Counted from the stretch's first letter, positions 1 through 10,383 are shown. The stretch is DNA of 64,000 bases from Desulfuromonas sp. CSMB_57 (GCF_020194955.2 NZ_JAFCIY020000022.1:124001-188000), one strand, 5' to 3'. The notes: generated by a model not told the origin, from the sequence alone. Translations and numbers: made by a program.

Positions 1-57
1 AAGACGCGTCGGGATATCGCACGGGCAATGACCATCTTGCGTGAGAAGCGCGGCTAA
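1..57 (+). CDS. rpmC: 50S ribosomal protein L29, 3' end only
   Basis: The first 18 codons in frame end in a stop at 55-57 and read [18 protein letters not shown], the typical C-terminal tail of L29 (arginine-rich helix, [10 protein letters not shown]). Position directly before rpsQ is the conserved spc order. The gene begins outside the window, so only the tail can be judged. Confidence 0.85.
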   Translation, partial: KTRRDIARAMTILREKRG

Positions 58-77
58 AGGGGCGTGGGAGGAATTCA

Positions 78-344
78 ATGAAACAGGTTCGTGGTAATCG
101 TAAGACCCGCGTCGGGATCGTCGTCAGCGACAAGATGGACAAGACCGTAGTGGTGAAAGTCGACCAGTTGGTCCTGCATCCGGTCTATAAAAAATATATC
201 AAGCGTCGGGTGACCTTCAAAGCCCATGATGAAGAGAATCGCTGTAATGTCGGCGATAAGGTGGCGGTGGTCGAAACGCGGCCGCTCTCTCGCGATAAAC
301 GGTGGCGGGTCAGGGAAATCCTTGAAAAGAACGTTATTCTGTAG
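78..344 (+). CDS. rpsQ: 30S ribosomal protein S17
   Basis: 88 residues, full length for S17, a primary 16S rRNA-binding protein with an OB fold. The N-terminal half shows the family pattern [21 protein letters not shown], and the C-terminal half ends with [17 protein letters not shown], where the ETRPLS signature is diagnostic. A GGAGG ribosome-binding site sits at 67-71, seven bases before ATG. It lies between rpmC and rplN in the spc order and is presumably cotranscribed with them. Confidence 0.97.
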   Translation: MKQVRGNRKTRVGIVVSDKMDKTVVVKVDQLVLHPVYKKYIKRRVTFKAHDEENRCNVGDKVAVVETRPLSRDKRWRVREILEKNVIL

Positions 345-356
345 GAGAAACTAGTC

Positions 357-725
357 ATGATACAGATGCAGACGATGCTTGATGTCGCAGACAATTCCGG
401 AGCCCGGAAGCTTTGCTGCATCAAGGTGCTTGGTGGCTCCAAGCGGAAATATGCCGGGCTTGGAGATATCATCATCTGCTCCGTCAAGGAGGCCCTGCCT
501 AATTCCCGTGTCAAAAAAGGGGATGTGGTGCGAGCGGTTATCGTCCGGACTGCCAAGGAGGTTCCTCGGGCTGACGGGTCGGCGATCCGTTTCGACAAGA
601 ACTCTGCCGTAGTGGTCAATCCTGCCGGTGAGCCTGTCGGGACTCGTATTTTCGGTCCGGTTGCCAGAGAACTTCGTGCCAAGCGGTTCATGAAGATCGT
701 ATCGCTGGCCCCTGAAGTGCTCTAA
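357..725 (+). CDS. rplN: 50S ribosomal protein L14
   Basis: 122 residues, exactly the usual L14 length. It starts [18 protein letters not shown], with the L14 signature DNSGA, and continues through [15 protein letters not shown] and [20 protein letters not shown], all hallmark segments of this 23S rRNA-binding beta-barrel protein at the subunit interface. It follows rpsQ by 12 bp with an AGGAG-type site just upstream. Nothing unusual is seen. Confidence 0.98.
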   Translation: MIQMQTMLDVADNSGARKLCCIKVLGGSKRKYAGLGDIIICSVKEALPNSRVKKGDVVRAVIVRTAKEVPRADGSAIRFDKNSAVVVNPAGEPVGTRIFGPVARELRAKRFMKIVSLAPEVL

Positions 726-748
726 GAAACCGGTAGTGGGAGATAACA

Positions 749-1078
749 ATGGCAGCGAAAAAGTTACACGTTAAAAAAGGCGACCTGGTCAGAATCACCG
801 CCGGCAAGGAAAAAGGCAAGTCCGGCCAGGTGATCCGGGTCTTCACGGATAAGGGTCGGGTTGTTGTCGAAAACCTGAATATGGTAAAACGGCATACGCG
901 ACCCGGACGAAGCAATGCCCAGGGTGGCATTGTTGAAAAGGAAGCTCCGTTGGATGTCTCGAACGTTGCTCTGGTGTGCGGTGCCTGCAATCAGCCGACC
1001 CGTACCGGCATGCGCTTCCTGGAAGACGGCAGCAAGGTGCGCTATTGCAAAAAGTGCAACGAGATCGTGGATAAATAA
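749..1078 (+). CDS. rplX: 50S ribosomal protein L24
   Basis: 109 residues. The N-terminal KOW motif (residues about 4-30, KGDLVRITAGKEKGKSGQV) identifies L24, an assembly-initiator protein of the large subunit. The C-terminal part has two CxxC pairs (CGAC and CKKC), as in many L24 proteins that can bind zinc. It is preceded by a GGGAG site and followed 12 bp later by rplE. Confidence 0.97.
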   Translation: MAAKKLHVKKGDLVRITAGKEKGKSGQVIRVFTDKGRVVVENLNMVKRHTRPGRSNAQGGIVEKEAPLDVSNVALVCGACNQPTRTGMRFLEDGSKVRYCKKCNEIVDK

Positions 1079-1090
1079 CGGAGGATTTCC

Positions 1091-1645
1091 ATGGGTGCAA
1101 GACTGAAAGAAAAATACCAGACTGAAATCGCGCCGCGGTTGGCCGTCGATCTCCAGCTGAAAAACGTGATGGAAGTACCCCGGATCGAAAAGGTGGTCGT
1201 CAATATGGGCCTCGGTGAAGCGATTCAGAATATCAAAATTCTGGAATCGGCCGTCGAGGAACTGGGGCGTATCACCGGGCAGAAACCGGTGGTAACCAAG
1301 GCAAAGAAATCCATCGCGCAGTTCAAGCTGCGTGAGGGCATGCCTATCGGCTGCATGGTCACATTGCGCAGGGACCGGGCCTATGAATTCCTGGATCGTC
1401 TCATCAATGTAGCTTTGCCGCGGGTGCGCGATTTTAAAGGGGTTTCCCGTAAAGGATTCGACGGTCGCGGAAATTACACCCTTGGCGTGCGTGAGCAGTT
1501 GATTTTTCCCGAAATCGACTTGGAAAAAATTGATAAGCTCAAAGGGCTCAACGTGACCATTGTGACCACGGCCAAAAATGACGAAGAAGGCCGTGCTCTG
1601 CTGGCCGCCATCGGCATGCCCTTTACCAAAAAAGCTCAGAGCTAG
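1091..1645 (+). CDS. rplE: 50S ribosomal protein L5
   Basis: 184 residues, slightly longer than the common 179. L5 contacts 5S rRNA and the P-site tRNA. Family blocks visible are [57 protein letters not shown] and FPEID near the C-terminus. A GGAGG site lies at 1080-1084 before the ATG. Order rplX-rplE-rpsZ is standard. Confidence 0.97.
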   Translation: MGARLKEKYQTEIAPRLAVDLQLKNVMEVPRIEKVVVNMGLGEAIQNIKILESAVEELGRITGQKPVVTKAKKSIAQFKLREGMPIGCMVTLRRDRAYEFLDRLINVALPRVRDFKGVSRKGFDGRGNYTLGVREQLIFPEIDLEKIDKLKGLNVTIVTTAKNDEEGRALLAAIGMPFTKKAQS

Positions 1646-1656
1646 GGGAGGACGTC

Positions 1657-1842
1657 GTGGCCAAAAAATCGATGATGATCAAAGCGGGCCGGAAGCAGAA
1701 ATTTCAGGTTCGTCAATATAATCGCTGCCCCCTTTGCGGGCGGCCGAGAGCTTATTACCGCAAATTTGATATGTGCCGTATTTGCCTGCGCAAGCTTGCG
1801 CTTGAAGGCAAACTTCCCGGCGTAATCAAATCCAGTTGGTAA
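1657..1842 (+). CDS. rpsZ: 30S ribosomal protein S14, zinc-binding type
   Basis: 61 residues, the short zinc form of S14 (not the ~100-residue zinc-free form). The motif C-x2-C-x12-C-x2-C is intact ([20 protein letters not shown]). GTG is chosen as start because AAAAAATCG codons follow to give the family start MAKKSM and GGGAGG lies at 1646-1651. It sits between rplE and rpsH as usual. Confidence 0.95.
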   Translation: MAKKSMMIKAGRKQKFQVRQYNRCPLCGRPRAYYRKFDMCRICLRKLALEGKLPGVIKSSW

Positions 1843-1861
1843 TCAGTAAGGAGTTGCATCC

Positions 1862-2260
1862 ATGGCAATGACAGATCCCGTCGCCGATATGCTGACCCGG
1901 ATTCGTAATGCGGGCCTGGCTAAGCACCAGAAGTGTGATATCCCCAGTTCCACTCTCAAAGAGGCGCTGGCGGTGGTGCTGAAGGATCTCGGCTATATTC
2001 GAAACTTCAAGGTGATCAGCGACGACAAGCAGGGCGTGCTGCGGGTCTACCTGAAGTATGCCAACGATAACACCCATGTAATTCACGCCATTGAGCGCGT
2101 TTCTACGCCGGGCCGTCGCGTCTATGTTGGAAAAGACGAAATTCCGGTGGTGAAGAACGGCCTCGGGAACGCCATCCTGTCCACCTCCAAAGGGGTGTTG
2201 CATGATGCCGCGGCCCGTGAAGCTCAGGTTGGCGGTGAAGTTTTGTGCGCCGTCTGGTAA
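1862..2260 (+). CDS. rpsH: 30S ribosomal protein S8
   Basis: 132 residues, standard for S8, which binds helix 21 of 16S rRNA and in many bacteria represses translation of the spc operon. The start [18 protein letters not shown] and the C-terminal [20 protein letters not shown] are diagnostic. AAGGAG lies at 1848-1853 before ATG. Confidence 0.98.
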   Translation: MAMTDPVADMLTRIRNAGLAKHQKCDIPSSTLKEALAVVLKDLGYIRNFKVISDDKQGVLRVYLKYANDNTHVIHAIERVSTPGRRVYVGKDEIPVVKNGLGNAILSTSKGVLHDAAAREAQVGGEVLCAVW

Positions 2261-2285
2261 GCAGTAACGGCTAAGGAGCCAGAAG

Positions 2286-2825
2286 ATGTCGAGAATTGGG
2301 AAAAAACCCATCGTACTCCCGAAGGGTGTACAGGTGTCTGTCTCCGGGGGTGCTGTCTCGGTCAAGGGTCCCAAAGGGGAGCTTCGGCGGCAGATTGTGG
2401 ATGGTATCAGCCTGGAAACCGTTGATAATCAGGTGTTGGTCAGTTGTGCCAAAGACGGCAAGCAGGACCGGGCCTTCCAGGGTTTGACCAGGGCTTTGGT
2501 GGCCAATATGGTTGAAGGTGTGGCCAACGGTTTCCAGCGGGCCCTTGAAATCAACGGTGTCGGTTATCGCGCCGAGGTGAAAGGCGATACCCTGAATTTG
2601 GCCTTGGGCTATTCGCACCCTATCGAATATCCCCTGCCGCAGGGCATTTCAGTCGAGGTGGAAAAACAGACCAAGGTCTTTGTGCGCGGCATTGACAAAG
2701 AACTGGTCGGCGCTACGGCGGCCAAGATTCGCTCTTTCCGTGGGCCTGAGCCTTACAAGGGCAAGGGAATCAAGTACGCCGAAGAGCGGATTGTCCGCAA
2801 GGCCGGTAAGGCCGGCAAAAAATAA
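2286..2825 (+). CDS. rplF: 50S ribosomal protein L6
   Basis: 179 residues, normal length. MSRIGKKPI at the start, the VKGPKGEL block in the first domain and [17 protein letters not shown] in the second domain are L6 signatures. The protein lies near the sarcin-ricin loop of the large subunit. AAGGAG lies ten bases upstream of ATG. Confidence 0.98.
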   Translation: MSRIGKKPIVLPKGVQVSVSGGAVSVKGPKGELRRQIVDGISLETVDNQVLVSCAKDGKQDRAFQGLTRALVANMVEGVANGFQRALEINGVGYRAEVKGDTLNLALGYSHPIEYPLPQGISVEVEKQTKVFVRGIDKELVGATAAKIRSFRGPEPYKGKGIKYAEERIVRKAGKAGKK

Positions 2826-2851
2826 AGCTCATTAGGGCAAGGAGACTAGCT

Positions 2852-3220
2852 GTGAACGCCGCTACAAAAAGACGTCAGGCGCGGTTGAAGCGAAAGGTTC
2901 GGGTGCGCCGCAAGGTTCGTGGCACTGTCGGCAAGCCGAGATTGTGCGTATACCGCAGCGCCAAGCATATCTACGCACAAATCATTGAAGATACTACAGG
3001 CAAAACCCTTGCTGCGGCATCCACGGTGAATGCCGAGGTGGCCGATGGCCTGGGTTATACCGGCAACGTTCAGGCCGCCAAAGCGGTTGGCGAAGCCATT
3101 GCTCGCATGGCCTTGGCCCGGGAGATCAAGGAAGTGGTCTTTGATCGCAACGGTTTCCTGTACCATGGGCGTGTTAAAAGTCTTGCTGAAGCGGCCCGGG
3201 AAGCCGGCCTGTCTTTTTAG
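2852..3220 (+). CDS. rplR: 50S ribosomal protein L18
   Basis: 122 residues, a 5S rRNA-binding protein. The basic N-terminus ([19 protein letters not shown]) is followed by the core [20 protein letters not shown] and the C-terminal block [26 protein letters not shown]. Start is GTG, with AAGGAG at 2839-2844. It follows rplF by 26 bp. Confidence 0.97.
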   Translation: MNAATKRRQARLKRKVRVRRKVRGTVGKPRLCVYRSAKHIYAQIIEDTTGKTLAAASTVNAEVADGLGYTGNVQAAKAVGEAIARMALAREIKEVVFDRNGFLYHGRVKSLAEAAREAGLSF

Positions 3221-3236
3221 GTAAAGGAGGATGTCT

Positions 3237-3728
3237 TTGCTTCGCATTGATGCCAACGATATGGAACTGACCGACCGTGTGGTGCACATCAACCGGTGTG
3301 CCAAGGTGGTCAAAGGTGGGCGGCGTTTCAGCTTTTCTGCGCTGGTGGTGGTAGGTGACGGGCACGGTGTGGTGGGCTATGGCCACGGGAAGGCCAAGGA
3401 AGTACCTGAGGCCATTCGCAAAGGCGTTGAACAGGCCAAGAAAAACCTGATTCGAGTGCCTCTGCAGCAAAGGACCATTCCTTTTGACGTGACCGGGAAA
3501 TTCGGTGCTGGGAAGGTCTTGCTCAAACCGGCTTCGGCGGGTACCGGAGTCATTGCCGGGGGTGCCGTACGCGCTGTTCTGGAGGTTGCTGGTATCGGTG
3601 ACATTTTGTCCAAGTGTATCGGTTCCAATAACCCCCACAATGTGGTGCGGGCTACTGTCAATGCTCTGAGCCAGTTGAAGAGTGCCGAGGAGCTGATTGC
3701 TCTTCGGGGAGCTAACGCAGAGGAATAG
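3237..3728 (+). CDS. rpsE: 30S ribosomal protein S5, TTG start preferred
   Basis: S5 shapes the mRNA entry site. The core [27 protein letters not shown] is the family signature, followed by [16 protein letters not shown]. An ATG exists at 3231, but the AAAGGAGG box at 3223-3230 abuts it directly. The in-frame TTG at 3237 has a normal 6-base spacing and gives [13 protein letters not shown], matching the usual N-terminal length of related S5 proteins. I therefore prefer the TTG (163 residues); the ATG form would have 165. Confidence 0.9.
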   Translation: MLRIDANDMELTDRVVHINRCAKVVKGGRRFSFSALVVVGDGHGVVGYGHGKAKEVPEAIRKGVEQAKKNLIRVPLQQRTIPFDVTGKFGAGKVLLKPASAGTGVIAGGAVRAVLEVAGIGDILSKCIGSNNPHNVVRATVNALSQLKSAEELIALRGANAEE

Positions 3729-3749
3729 AGTGCAGAGCAGGAGGTTCGG

Positions 3750-3929
3750 ATGGCCGCACAAATCAGGGTAACTCTCAAAAAAAGCGGTATCGGCCGCAAG
3801 GCATATTTCACCAAGGTTCTTAAAGGCCTCGGGCTGACCAAACTCAACAAAACCGTTTTGCTGCCGGATACCCCGGAAATTCGCGGAATGGTCAGGAAAG
3901 TTGAGCACATGGTCGCCGTTGAGGAATGA
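3750..3929 (+). CDS. rpmD: 50S ribosomal protein L30
   Basis: A short 59-residue gene read directly from the sequence: [17 protein letters not shown] at the start, then a [21 protein letters not shown]-type block and VEHMVAVEE at the end. This is a complete bacterial L30 (ferredoxin-like fold, large subunit). AGGAGG lies at 3739-3744 before ATG. It fills the expected slot between rpsE and rplO. Confidence 0.95.
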   Translation: MAAQIRVTLKKSGIGRKAYFTKVLKGLGLTKLNKTVLLPDTPEIRGMVRKVEHMVAVEE

Positions 3930-3948
3930 CAGGACAAGGATAATGACG

Positions 3949-4392
3949 ATGGATCTGAGTAATCTGCGGCCGGCAATCGGCTCTAAACGTAATCGGAAAC
4001 GCATTGGCCGTGGTCCGGGCTCCGGCACCGGGAAAACCGCCGGCAAGGGTCATAAGGGCCAAAAGGCCCGCTCCGGCGGCAGCATCAAGGCCGGTTTTGA
4101 GGGCGGTCAGATGCCCTTGCAGCGGCGCTTGCCGAAGCGGGGTTTCAAATCCCTGGACAAGAAAGTCTACGCTCTGGTCAATCTTCGGGAATTGCAGGCT
4201 CTGTTCGAAGCCGGTAGCGTCGTTGATCTGGAAGCCATGGGTCAGGCTGGCCTGTTCAATAAGATTCATGACGGCATCAAGGTGCTTGGCGATGGCGAAC
4301 TGGATAAAGCCTTGACTGTTCGGGCGCATAAATTCAGCCAATCCGCCCTGGATAAAATCGCTGCCGCCGGCGGCAAAGCCGAGGTCATCTGA
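3949..4392 (+). CDS. rplO: 50S ribosomal protein L15
   Basis: L15 is a late-assembly large-subunit protein. The glycine-rich basic N-terminus ([20 protein letters not shown]) and the block [18 protein letters not shown] are diagnostic. Two in-frame ATGs, at 3943 and 3949, follow the AAGGA at 3936-3940. The second has the better 8-base spacing and yields the family start MDLSNLRPA, giving 147 residues. The stop is two bases before the secY start. Confidence 0.95.
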   Translation: MDLSNLRPAIGSKRNRKRIGRGPGSGTGKTAGKGHKGQKARSGGSIKAGFEGGQMPLQRRLPKRGFKSLDKKVYALVNLRELQALFEAGSVVDLEAMGQAGLFNKIHDGIKVLGDGELDKALTVRAHKFSQSALDKIAAAGGKAEVI

Positions 4393-4394
4393 CA

Positions 4395-5705
4395 TTGATC
4401 AAAAGTATCCAGCACATCTTTGCCATACCTGAACTGCGTCGGCGTGTCCTATTTACCATCGGCATGCTGGCGGTCTATCGGATCGGTTGTCATGTGCCAA
4501 CACCCGGGGTGAACGCCCAGGTGCTGGCGCGTTTCTTTGCAGGCACGGAAGGAACGCTGCTGGGTATGGTCAGTGCTTTTACCGGCGGTGCTCTTGAGCG
4601 AATGACCGTGTTTGCTCTAGGGATCATGCCATATATCAGTGCCTCGATCATTCTGCAGTTGCTGTCCGTGGTCTTCGAACCTGTGGAGCGACTCAGTAAA
4701 GAGGGGGAGCAGGGTCGGAAGACCATCACCAAATGGACGCGGTATGGGACCATCGTCCTTTCCATCGTTCAGGGGACAGGTATCGCCGTCGGGCTGCAGA
4801 CCATGCGTGGGCCGGCCGGTGAACCGGTGGTGGCCGCCCCCGGGCTTGGTTTTATTCTGTTGACCGTCATTACCCTCACCGCGGGTACGGCTTTTATCAT
4901 GTGGGTCGGCGAGCAGATCACCGAGCGAGGGATTGGGAACGGCATTTCGCTGATTATCTTCACCGGTATCGTGGCCAACCTGCCTGGTGCCCTGGTGAAT
5001 ACGGTTCGCCTGATGCAGTCTGGAACCATCAGTCTCTTTGCTCTGCTGGTGATTGGATTGATCATGGTGGCCGCCATTTGGGCCATCGTCTTCATGGAGT
5101 TGGGGCAGCGACGGCTTCCCATTCATTACGCCAAGCGTGTGGTCGGGATGCGAAACTACGGTGGGCAGAAAAGTCACCTGCCGTTGAAAATCAATATGAG
5201 TGGAGTGATTCCGCCCATATTTGCCAGTTCCATCATCATGTTTCCCGCGACGGTGGCCAACCTGGTGGACGTGGGCTGGGTCAAGAGCATTGCCGGCATG
5301 ATGACTCCTGCTCACTGGGTCTACAACCTCTTTTATGTTGCATTTATCATCTTCTTCTGTTACTTCTACACGGCTGTGACTTTCAATCCGGTTGATGTGG
5401 CGGAAAACGTGAAGAAGCAGGGTGGATACATACCGGGAATCCGGCCCGGCAAAGCAACCTCGGATTATATCGATACCGTGCTTGGCCGCCTGACTTTTGC
5501 CGGAGCACTTTATATTTCCGCCGTTTGTGTTTTGCCGACCCTTCTTATCGGGCGCTTCAACGTACCCTTTTTTTTCGGTGGTACATCTCTGTTGATTGTC
5601 ATTGGTGTCGGGATGGATACCGCGGCTCAGATTGAGGCGCACCTGATTTCCCGCTCCTATGAAGGTTTTATGAAGGGTGTCAGCCTTCGGGGCCGGCGCG
5701 GGTAG
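4395..5705 (+). CDS. secY: Protein translocase channel subunit SecY
   Basis: 436 residues with ten expected membrane segments. SecY forms the inner-membrane translocation pore with SecE and SecG. Signatures: [16 protein letters not shown] at the first segment, [30 protein letters not shown] and the C-terminal [21 protein letters not shown] is the only plausible start near the rplO stop, giving [17 protein letters not shown]. The gene is probably translationally coupled to rplO and followed by adk, the usual order. Confidence 0.97.
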   Translation: MIKSIQHIFAIPELRRRVLFTIGMLAVYRIGCHVPTPGVNAQVLARFFAGTEGTLLGMVSAFTGGALERMTVFALGIMPYISASIILQLLSVVFEPVERLSKEGEQGRKTITKWTRYGTIVLSIVQGTGIAVGLQTMRGPAGEPVVAAPGLGFILLTVITLTAGTAFIMWVGEQITERGIGNGISLIIFTGIVANLPGALVNTVRLMQSGTISLFALLVIGLIMVAAIWAIVFMELGQRRLPIHYAKRVVGMRNYGGQKSHLPLKINMSGVIPPIFASSIIMFPATVANLVDVGWVKSIAGMMTPAHWVYNLFYVAFIIFFCYFYTAVTFNPVDVAENVKKQGGYIPGIRPGKATSDYIDTVLGRLTFAGALYISAVCVLPTLLIGRFNVPFFFGGTSLLIVIGVGMDTAAQIEAHLISRSYEGFMKGVSLRGRRG

Positions 5706-5719
5706 AAAGGGTTATGTAA

Positions 5720-6364
5720 ATGAATCTCATTTTGCTGGGACCTCCCGGTTCGGGGAAGGGTACTCAGGCTAAAATGATTGCACAACACCTGGGTATTCCA
5801 CAGGTCTCCACGGGGGATATGCTGCGGGCGGCCGTCAAGGAGGGTACACCCATGGGCCTCAAGGCGAAGGCCATGATGGATGCCGGTGCGCTGGTGCCCG
5901 ATGAGGTCGTGGTGGGAATCGTTCGTGAGCGACTGCAGAAGGATGATTGTGTAAACGGGTTCATTCTTGACGGATTCCCCAGGACGGTCGCTCAGGCCGA
6001 CGCCCTGCAAAGCAATCTCGCAGACCTGGGCAAAAGCATCAACATGGTGATTTCCCTCGAGGTGGATAACGAGGCGGTTGTCGAGCGCATCAGCGGTCGC
6101 CGAACTTGTCCCGACTGCGGGCGGATGTACCACGTGCAATTTGATCCGCCTGAGTCTGCCGATACCTGCGGTGAATGCGGCAGTGCCTTGATACAGCGCG
6201 ATGATGACCGTGAGGCGACCGTACGCAAGCGCCTGGACGTTTACGCGCAACAGACGGCCCCTCTGGTTGAGTATTATAATAATGCCGGGCTGCTCAAATC
6301 CATAGACGGAATGCAGGCTATCCAGACGGTGCAGGCCGAGATACTCCAAGCACTTGGCTGTTAA
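5720..6364 (+). CDS. adk: Adenylate kinase, zinc-LID type
   Basis: 214 residues. Catalyses ATP + AMP to 2 ADP. P-loop GPPGSGKGTQA is at residues about 7-17, the AMP site STGDMLR at about 30, and DGFPRT at about 85. The LID domain has two CxxC pairs (CPDCG and CGECG), so a structural zinc is expected rather than the zinc-free LID of enterobacteria. It sits in the usual secY-adk-map order. Confidence 0.97.
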   Translation: MNLILLGPPGSGKGTQAKMIAQHLGIPQVSTGDMLRAAVKEGTPMGLKAKAMMDAGALVPDEVVVGIVRERLQKDDCVNGFILDGFPRTVAQADALQSNLADLGKSINMVISLEVDNEAVVERISGRRTCPDCGRMYHVQFDPPESADTCGECGSALIQRDDDREATVRKRLDVYAQQTAPLVEYYNNAGLLKSIDGMQAIQTVQAEILQALGC

Positions 6365-6366
6365 CC

Positions 6367-7113
6367 GTGATTGTGTTAAAAAATGCCCATGAACTGGGGC
6401 GTATGCGGGAAGCCGGGCGGATGGTGGCGGAAATCCTGCAGTTACTTCAGGAAAATATCAAGCCCGGGGTAACGACTTTGGAGCTTGATGAGTTGGCGGA
6501 GCGTGAATGCCGGAAACGGGGGGCGCGGCCTGCCTTCAAGGGGTACGGCGGGTTTCCCTTCAGTATCTGCTCCTCTCCTGATGAAAAGGTGGTTCACGGG
6601 TTTCCCGATGCCTGCCCGCTTCGGGACGGGCAGATACTTAGTATCGATTTTGGGGTAATCTGGCACGGATTTTACGGTGATGCTGCCATTACCGTACCGG
6701 TTGGGCCGGTCAGCCAGGAAAAGGCACACCTTGTCGAAGTGACCAGGCGTTCCCTTGAGTTGGCCATTGCTCAGGCCAAGCCTGGGCATCGTCTCTCCGA
6801 TATTTCCCACGCGGTGCAATCCTATGTGGAAAGCGAAGGGTTGGCTGTCGTCAGGGAGTTTGTCGGACATGGGATCGGGAAGTCTCTGCACGAGGATCCC
6901 CAGATTCCCAACTTCGGGGCGGCCGGGCAGGGACCCTTGTTGCGTCCCGGGATGACGCTGGCGATTGAGCCGATGATCAATGCCGGGGATATGGGGGTTA
7001 AAATATTGGCGGATGGCTGGACGGCCGTGACAGTCGATGGGCGGCCCTCGGCACATTTTGAACACACGGTGGCCATTACCGATAAAGGGCCGGCAATACT
7101 TACGGCGGTTTAA
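6367..7113 (+). CDS. map: Methionine aminopeptidase, type I
   Basis: 248 residues, removing N-terminal methionine from nascent proteins. The five metal ligands are recognisable: two Asp in IDFGVIWHGFYGDAA, His in GHGIGKSLHEDP, Glu in LAIEPM and Glu in FEHTVAI. GTG start lies two bases after the adk stop, suggesting coupling. No N-terminal zinc-finger extension is present. Confidence 0.96.
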   Translation: MIVLKNAHELGRMREAGRMVAEILQLLQENIKPGVTTLELDELAERECRKRGARPAFKGYGGFPFSICSSPDEKVVHGFPDACPLRDGQILSIDFGVIWHGFYGDAAITVPVGPVSQEKAHLVEVTRRSLELAIAQAKPGHRLSDISHAVQSYVESEGLAVVREFVGHGIGKSLHEDPQIPNFGAAGQGPLLRPGMTLAIEPMINAGDMGVKILADGWTAVTVDGRPSAHFEHTVAITDKGPAILTAV

Positions 7114-7194
7114 ATTATTTCACGGGCAGCTAGCGGGGGAGTCCAGCCGTTTTCCCGGGTTGACGCTGCACAGGCAAGAAAAAGGGACGAACCA

Positions 7195-7308
7195 ATGAAA
7201 GTTCGAGCTTCGGTCAAGCCGATTTGCACCAAATGCAAAGTCGTCAAGCGTAAGGGAATTGTCAGGATCATCTGCGAAAATCCCAAGCATAAGCAGAAAC
7301 AGGGCTAA
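7195..7308 (+). CDS. rpmJ: 50S ribosomal protein L36, zinc form
   Basis: 37 residues: [21 protein letters not shown], then [16 protein letters not shown]. Ligands Cys11, Cys14, Cys27 and His32 form the single zinc site of the C+ form of L36. It lies 81 bp after map; infA, which often sits in this gap, is not there. Confidence 0.95.
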   Translation: MKVRASVKPICTKCKVVKRKGIVRIICENPKHKQKQG

Positions 7309-7329
7309 CGGGATCAGGAGGATACGAAA

Positions 7330-7698
7330 TTGGCACGCATCGCTGGTATCGATTTACCAAGAAACAAACGGATTGAGGTGGCCCTCACCTATATCTACGG
7401 CATCGGCCGCTCCCTGTCCCTGGAAATCCTGGGTAAAGCCGGGGTAGACCCGAATACCCGGTCCGATGATCTGACCGAGGTGGAAGCGGGCAAGATCAGG
7501 GAAGTCATTGAAGCCGGCTACCCGGTTGAAGGGGATTTGCGGCGCGAGGTCACCGGCAACATCAAGCGCCTGATGGATTTGGGTTGCTATCGGGGTCTGC
7601 GTCATCGCAAGGGTCTGCCCGTGCGTGGGCAGAAAACCAAGACCAACGCCAGGACTCGTAAGGGGCCCCGGAAAACTGTCGCCGGTAAAAGGAAATAA
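7330..7698 (+). CDS. rpsM: 30S ribosomal protein S13
   Basis: 122 residues. TTG start gives [26 protein letters not shown], the standard S13 N-terminus, and CAGGAGGA is at 7315-7322. The C-terminal [25 protein letters not shown] is diagnostic; the tail contacts P-site tRNA. First gene of the alpha-operon part (rpsM-rpsK-rpsD-rpoA-rplQ). Confidence 0.97.
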   Translation: MARIAGIDLPRNKRIEVALTYIYGIGRSLSLEILGKAGVDPNTRSDDLTEVEAGKIREVIEAGYPVEGDLRREVTGNIKRLMDLGCYRGLRHRKGLPVRGQKTKTNARTRKGPRKTVAGKRK

Positions 7699-7709
7699 GG
7701 GGAGGCACC

Positions 7710-8105
7710 ATGGCTAAGGCCGGAAAAAAAGTAGTTAGAAAAAAAGTAGAGAAAAAAAACGTAGCCAATGGTATCGCTCATATTCAGGCGACCTTCAACA
7801 ATACCATCGTTACCATTACCGATGTGAGCGGCAACGTCATTTCGTGGTCGACCTGCGGAGCCATGAGTTTCAAAGGGTCTCGCAAAAGCACGCCCTTTGC
7901 CGCCCAGGTGGCTGCCGAGGACGCAGCTAAAAAAGCCATGGAACACGGACTTCGCGCCGTTGAGGTACGGGTCAACGGGCCTGGCTCCGGACGCGAGTCG
8001 GCACTCCGGGCCCTGTCGGCATCGGGGCTTAATATCAGCATCATCAAGGACGTGACCCCGATTCCGCATAATGGATGCCGTCCGCCCAAGCGTAGAAGAG
8101 TTTAA
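7710..8105 (+). CDS. rpsK: 30S ribosomal protein S11
   Basis: 131 residues. The basic lysine-rich N-terminus is followed by [18 protein letters not shown] and by [13 protein letters not shown] and [14 protein letters not shown], all S11 signatures. It lines the mRNA exit region of the 30S platform with S7 and S18. GGGGAGG is at 7699-7705. Confidence 0.98.
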   Translation: MAKAGKKVVRKKVEKKNVANGIAHIQATFNNTIVTITDVSGNVISWSTCGAMSFKGSRKSTPFAAQVAAEDAAKKAMEHGLRAVEVRVNGPGSGRESALRALSASGLNISIIKDVTPIPHNGCRPPKRRRV

Positions 8106-8125
8106 ACTTACAAGGAGGATGAGCG

Positions 8126-8755
8126 TTGGCTAGATATACTGGGCCTGTCTGCCGCCTGTGCAGAAGGGAAAACATGAAACTGTTCCTCAAGGGGGACAGG
8201 TGCTATACGGACAAATGTGCGGTCGAGCGACGCAATTATGCTCCCGGTCAACATGGTCAGGGTCGCGTCAAGGTGTCGGATTATGGGACACAGTTGCGCG
8301 AAAAACAGCGTGTCAAGCGTACCTACGGCCTGCTTGAAAAACAATTTCGCGCCTACTTTGACAAGGCGGACCGCATGAAGGGTGTCACGGGCGAAAACTT
8401 GCTGGTGCTGCTGGAGCGGCGCCTCGATAGCGTCCTCTATCGGCTTGGTTTCGCCAACTCCCGGTCCGAGGCACGCATGATGCTGCGGCAGGGGCATTTC
8501 CATGTCAACGGCCGCAAAGTCAACATCCCGTCCTTTCTGGTGCGACCGGGCGACGTTATCGAGTTGCGTGAAAAGAGCAGGAAGATGGCGCGCATCAACG
8601 AATCTCTTGACAGTGTGATGCGTCGCGGGCTGCCTTCCTGGGTGGAACTGGATCGCGAAGCCTTCAAAGGTGTTCTTAAAACGCTGCCGGTACGTGAGGA
8701 AATGACCACCCCGGTTTTCCAGGAGCAGCTCATTGTCGAGTTGTACTCCAAGTAA
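8126..8755 (+). CDS. rpsD: 30S ribosomal protein S4, cysteine-containing form
   Basis: 209 residues, initiating 30S assembly on the 16S 5' domain. TTG start gives [20 protein letters not shown]. The N-terminal cysteines (CRLC, then C and C in [12 protein letters not shown]) form the zinc-binding type of S4. The S4 RNA-binding domain follows ([21 protein letters not shown]). AAGGAGG lies at 8112-8118. Confidence 0.97.
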   Translation: MARYTGPVCRLCRRENMKLFLKGDRCYTDKCAVERRNYAPGQHGQGRVKVSDYGTQLREKQRVKRTYGLLEKQFRAYFDKADRMKGVTGENLLVLLERRLDSVLYRLGFANSRSEARMMLRQGHFHVNGRKVNIPSFLVRPGDVIELREKSRKMARINESLDSVMRRGLPSWVELDREAFKGVLKTLPVREEMTTPVFQEQLIVELYSK

Positions 8756-8797
8756 CGGGTTAGGCTGATTCCGGTCGTCTCATTACGGAGGAAACGA

Positions 8798-9814
8798 ATG
8801 TATAAAAACTGGAGAGACCTGATCAAGCCCAAACGCCTGCAGGTCGATTCGGATACCCTGACGGACACCTTCGGCAAGTTTGTTGCCGAGCCTTTCGAGC
8901 GCGGCTTCGGTACCACGCTCGGCAATTCGCTGCGCCGAGTGCTGCTGTCCTCCCTGCAAGGGGCGGCCATCACCTCGGTGCGCATCAAAGGGGTACTGCA
9001 TGAGTTCTCTCATGTGCCCGGTGTGACCGAGGATGTCACGGACATTATTCTCAACCTCAAAGGCGTGCTGTTGAAGTTGCACGGCCAGGACAGCCGCAAC
9101 ATCCGCATCGTCAAAAAAGGTGCCGGAATTGTCACGGCTGGTGATATCATTACGGATTCCCACGTCGAAATCCTGAATCCGGATCATCATGTCCTGACCT
9201 GCGGCAAGGATGCAGATGTTGAAATGGAAATGGTTGTCGCCAGCGGCAAGGGCTATGTTCCCGCCGATCGCAACCGGGATGAAAAATCGCCGGTAGGCAC
9301 CATTCCCATCGATGCTCTGTTTTCCCCTGTAAAAAAGGTGAACTTTACCGTAACCAACGCCCGTGTCGGTCAAATCACTGACTATGACAAGTTGATTCTG
9401 GAGGTGAATTCGGACGGCAGTATCAGGCCGGATGACGCGGTCGCTTATGCAGCCAAGATCCTCAAGGAGCAGCTTCAGATTTTCATCAATTTCGATGAAA
9501 ACCTGGAAGTCGGCGATGAACTCGAGGGTGATGAAAGCCGCAAAATCAACGAAAATCTGTATCGTTCCGTTGACGAGCTCGAACTTTCCGTGCGTAGCGC
9601 CAACTGCCTGAAAAACGCCAATATTCACCTTATCGGAGATTTGGTGCAGCGCAGTGAGGCCGAAATGCTGAAAACCCAGAATTTCGGGCGCAAGTCATTG
9701 AACGAGATTAAGGATATCCTGGCTGATATGGGCCTGTCCCTCGGGATGGTGCTGGAAAACTTCCCTGACCCGGAGTATCTGAAAATGATCCAGGAAGGGA
9801 AGGAGGATGTCTGA
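8798..9814 (+). CDS. rpoA: DNA-directed RNA polymerase subunit alpha
   Basis: 338 residues. N-terminal dimerisation domain with [25 protein letters not shown], flexible linker at about 235-250, and C-terminal helix-hairpin-helix domain ([17 protein letters not shown], then [21 protein letters not shown]) that contacts UP elements and activators. ACGGAGG precedes ATG. It follows rpsD by 42 bp in the standard order. Confidence 0.98.
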   Translation: MYKNWRDLIKPKRLQVDSDTLTDTFGKFVAEPFERGFGTTLGNSLRRVLLSSLQGAAITSVRIKGVLHEFSHVPGVTEDVTDIILNLKGVLLKLHGQDSRNIRIVKKGAGIVTAGDIITDSHVEILNPDHHVLTCGKDADVEMEMVVASGKGYVPADRNRDEKSPVGTIPIDALFSPVKKVNFTVTNARVGQITDYDKLILEVNSDGSIRPDDAVAYAAKILKEQLQIFINFDENLEVGDELEGDESRKINENLYRSVDELELSVRSANCLKNANIHLIGDLVQRSEAEMLKTQNFGRKSLNEIKDILADMGLSLGMVLENFPDPEYLKMIQEGKEDV

Positions 9815-9856
9815 CCGCCTTCGGCGTCCAACTTAAGATGAAAGGACCGTTGTAAC

Positions 9857-10315
9857 ATGCGTCATAATAATACCGGGAGAAGGCTGGGAAGAAATTCCAG
9901 TCACCGCGCGGCCATGATGCGCAACATGGTGACTTCTCTGCTCGAACACGAGAAGATTACCACTACCGATGCGCGGGCCAAGGAACTTCGTAAACTGGCT
10001 GAAAAAATGATCACCCTCGGCAAGCGCGGCGATCTTCATGCACGCCGGCAGGCTGCCCAGGTCCTGCGCGATCGCAAGGTCGTCGGAAAGCTGTTCGATA
10101 TGATCGGTCCGCGTTTTCAGGACCGGCCGGGTGGCTACACCCGCATTCTGCGTCTTGGCCAGCGTCTGGGTGATAACGCTGCCTTGGTCCGTATCGAGCT
10201 GGTGGAAGAGGAGTTCACTCCCAAGGCCAAACCCGTTGCAGCGGCAGAGCCGGCTGTAGCTGTGGCTCCGGTCGAGGCGCCGGTCGAGAATGCCGGCACC
10301 GAAGGGGATGAATAA
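9857..10315 (+). CDS. rplQ: 50S ribosomal protein L17
   Basis: 152 residues. The first ~118 residues are canonical L17 ([45 protein letters not shown]). The last ~30 residues are an Ala/Pro/Val/Glu-rich tail not needed for the fold; such tails vary among related species. Last gene of the ribosomal cluster, followed by an intrinsic terminator. Confidence 0.97.
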   Translation: MRHNNTGRRLGRNSSHRAAMMRNMVTSLLEHEKITTTDARAKELRKLAEKMITLGKRGDLHARRQAAQVLRDRKVVGKLFDMIGPRFQDRPGGYTRILRLGQRLGDNAALVRIELVEEEFTPKAKPVAAAEPAVAVAPVEAPVENAGTEGDE

Positions 10316-10343
10316 GCTGTCAGTCCCATTGACATAAGCATGG

Positions 10344-10383
10344 ACAGAGGCAGGGGGGGAACTCCTTGCCTCTTTCTGTTTTT
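10344..10383 (+). terminator. Intrinsic terminator after rplQ
   Basis: GAGGCA (10347-10352) pairs with TGCCTC (10367-10372), extended by ACA/TGT across a bulge, and the stem is followed by five T residues (10379-10383). It sits 28 bp after the rplQ stop and closes the ribosomal gene cluster. Confidence 0.75.
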
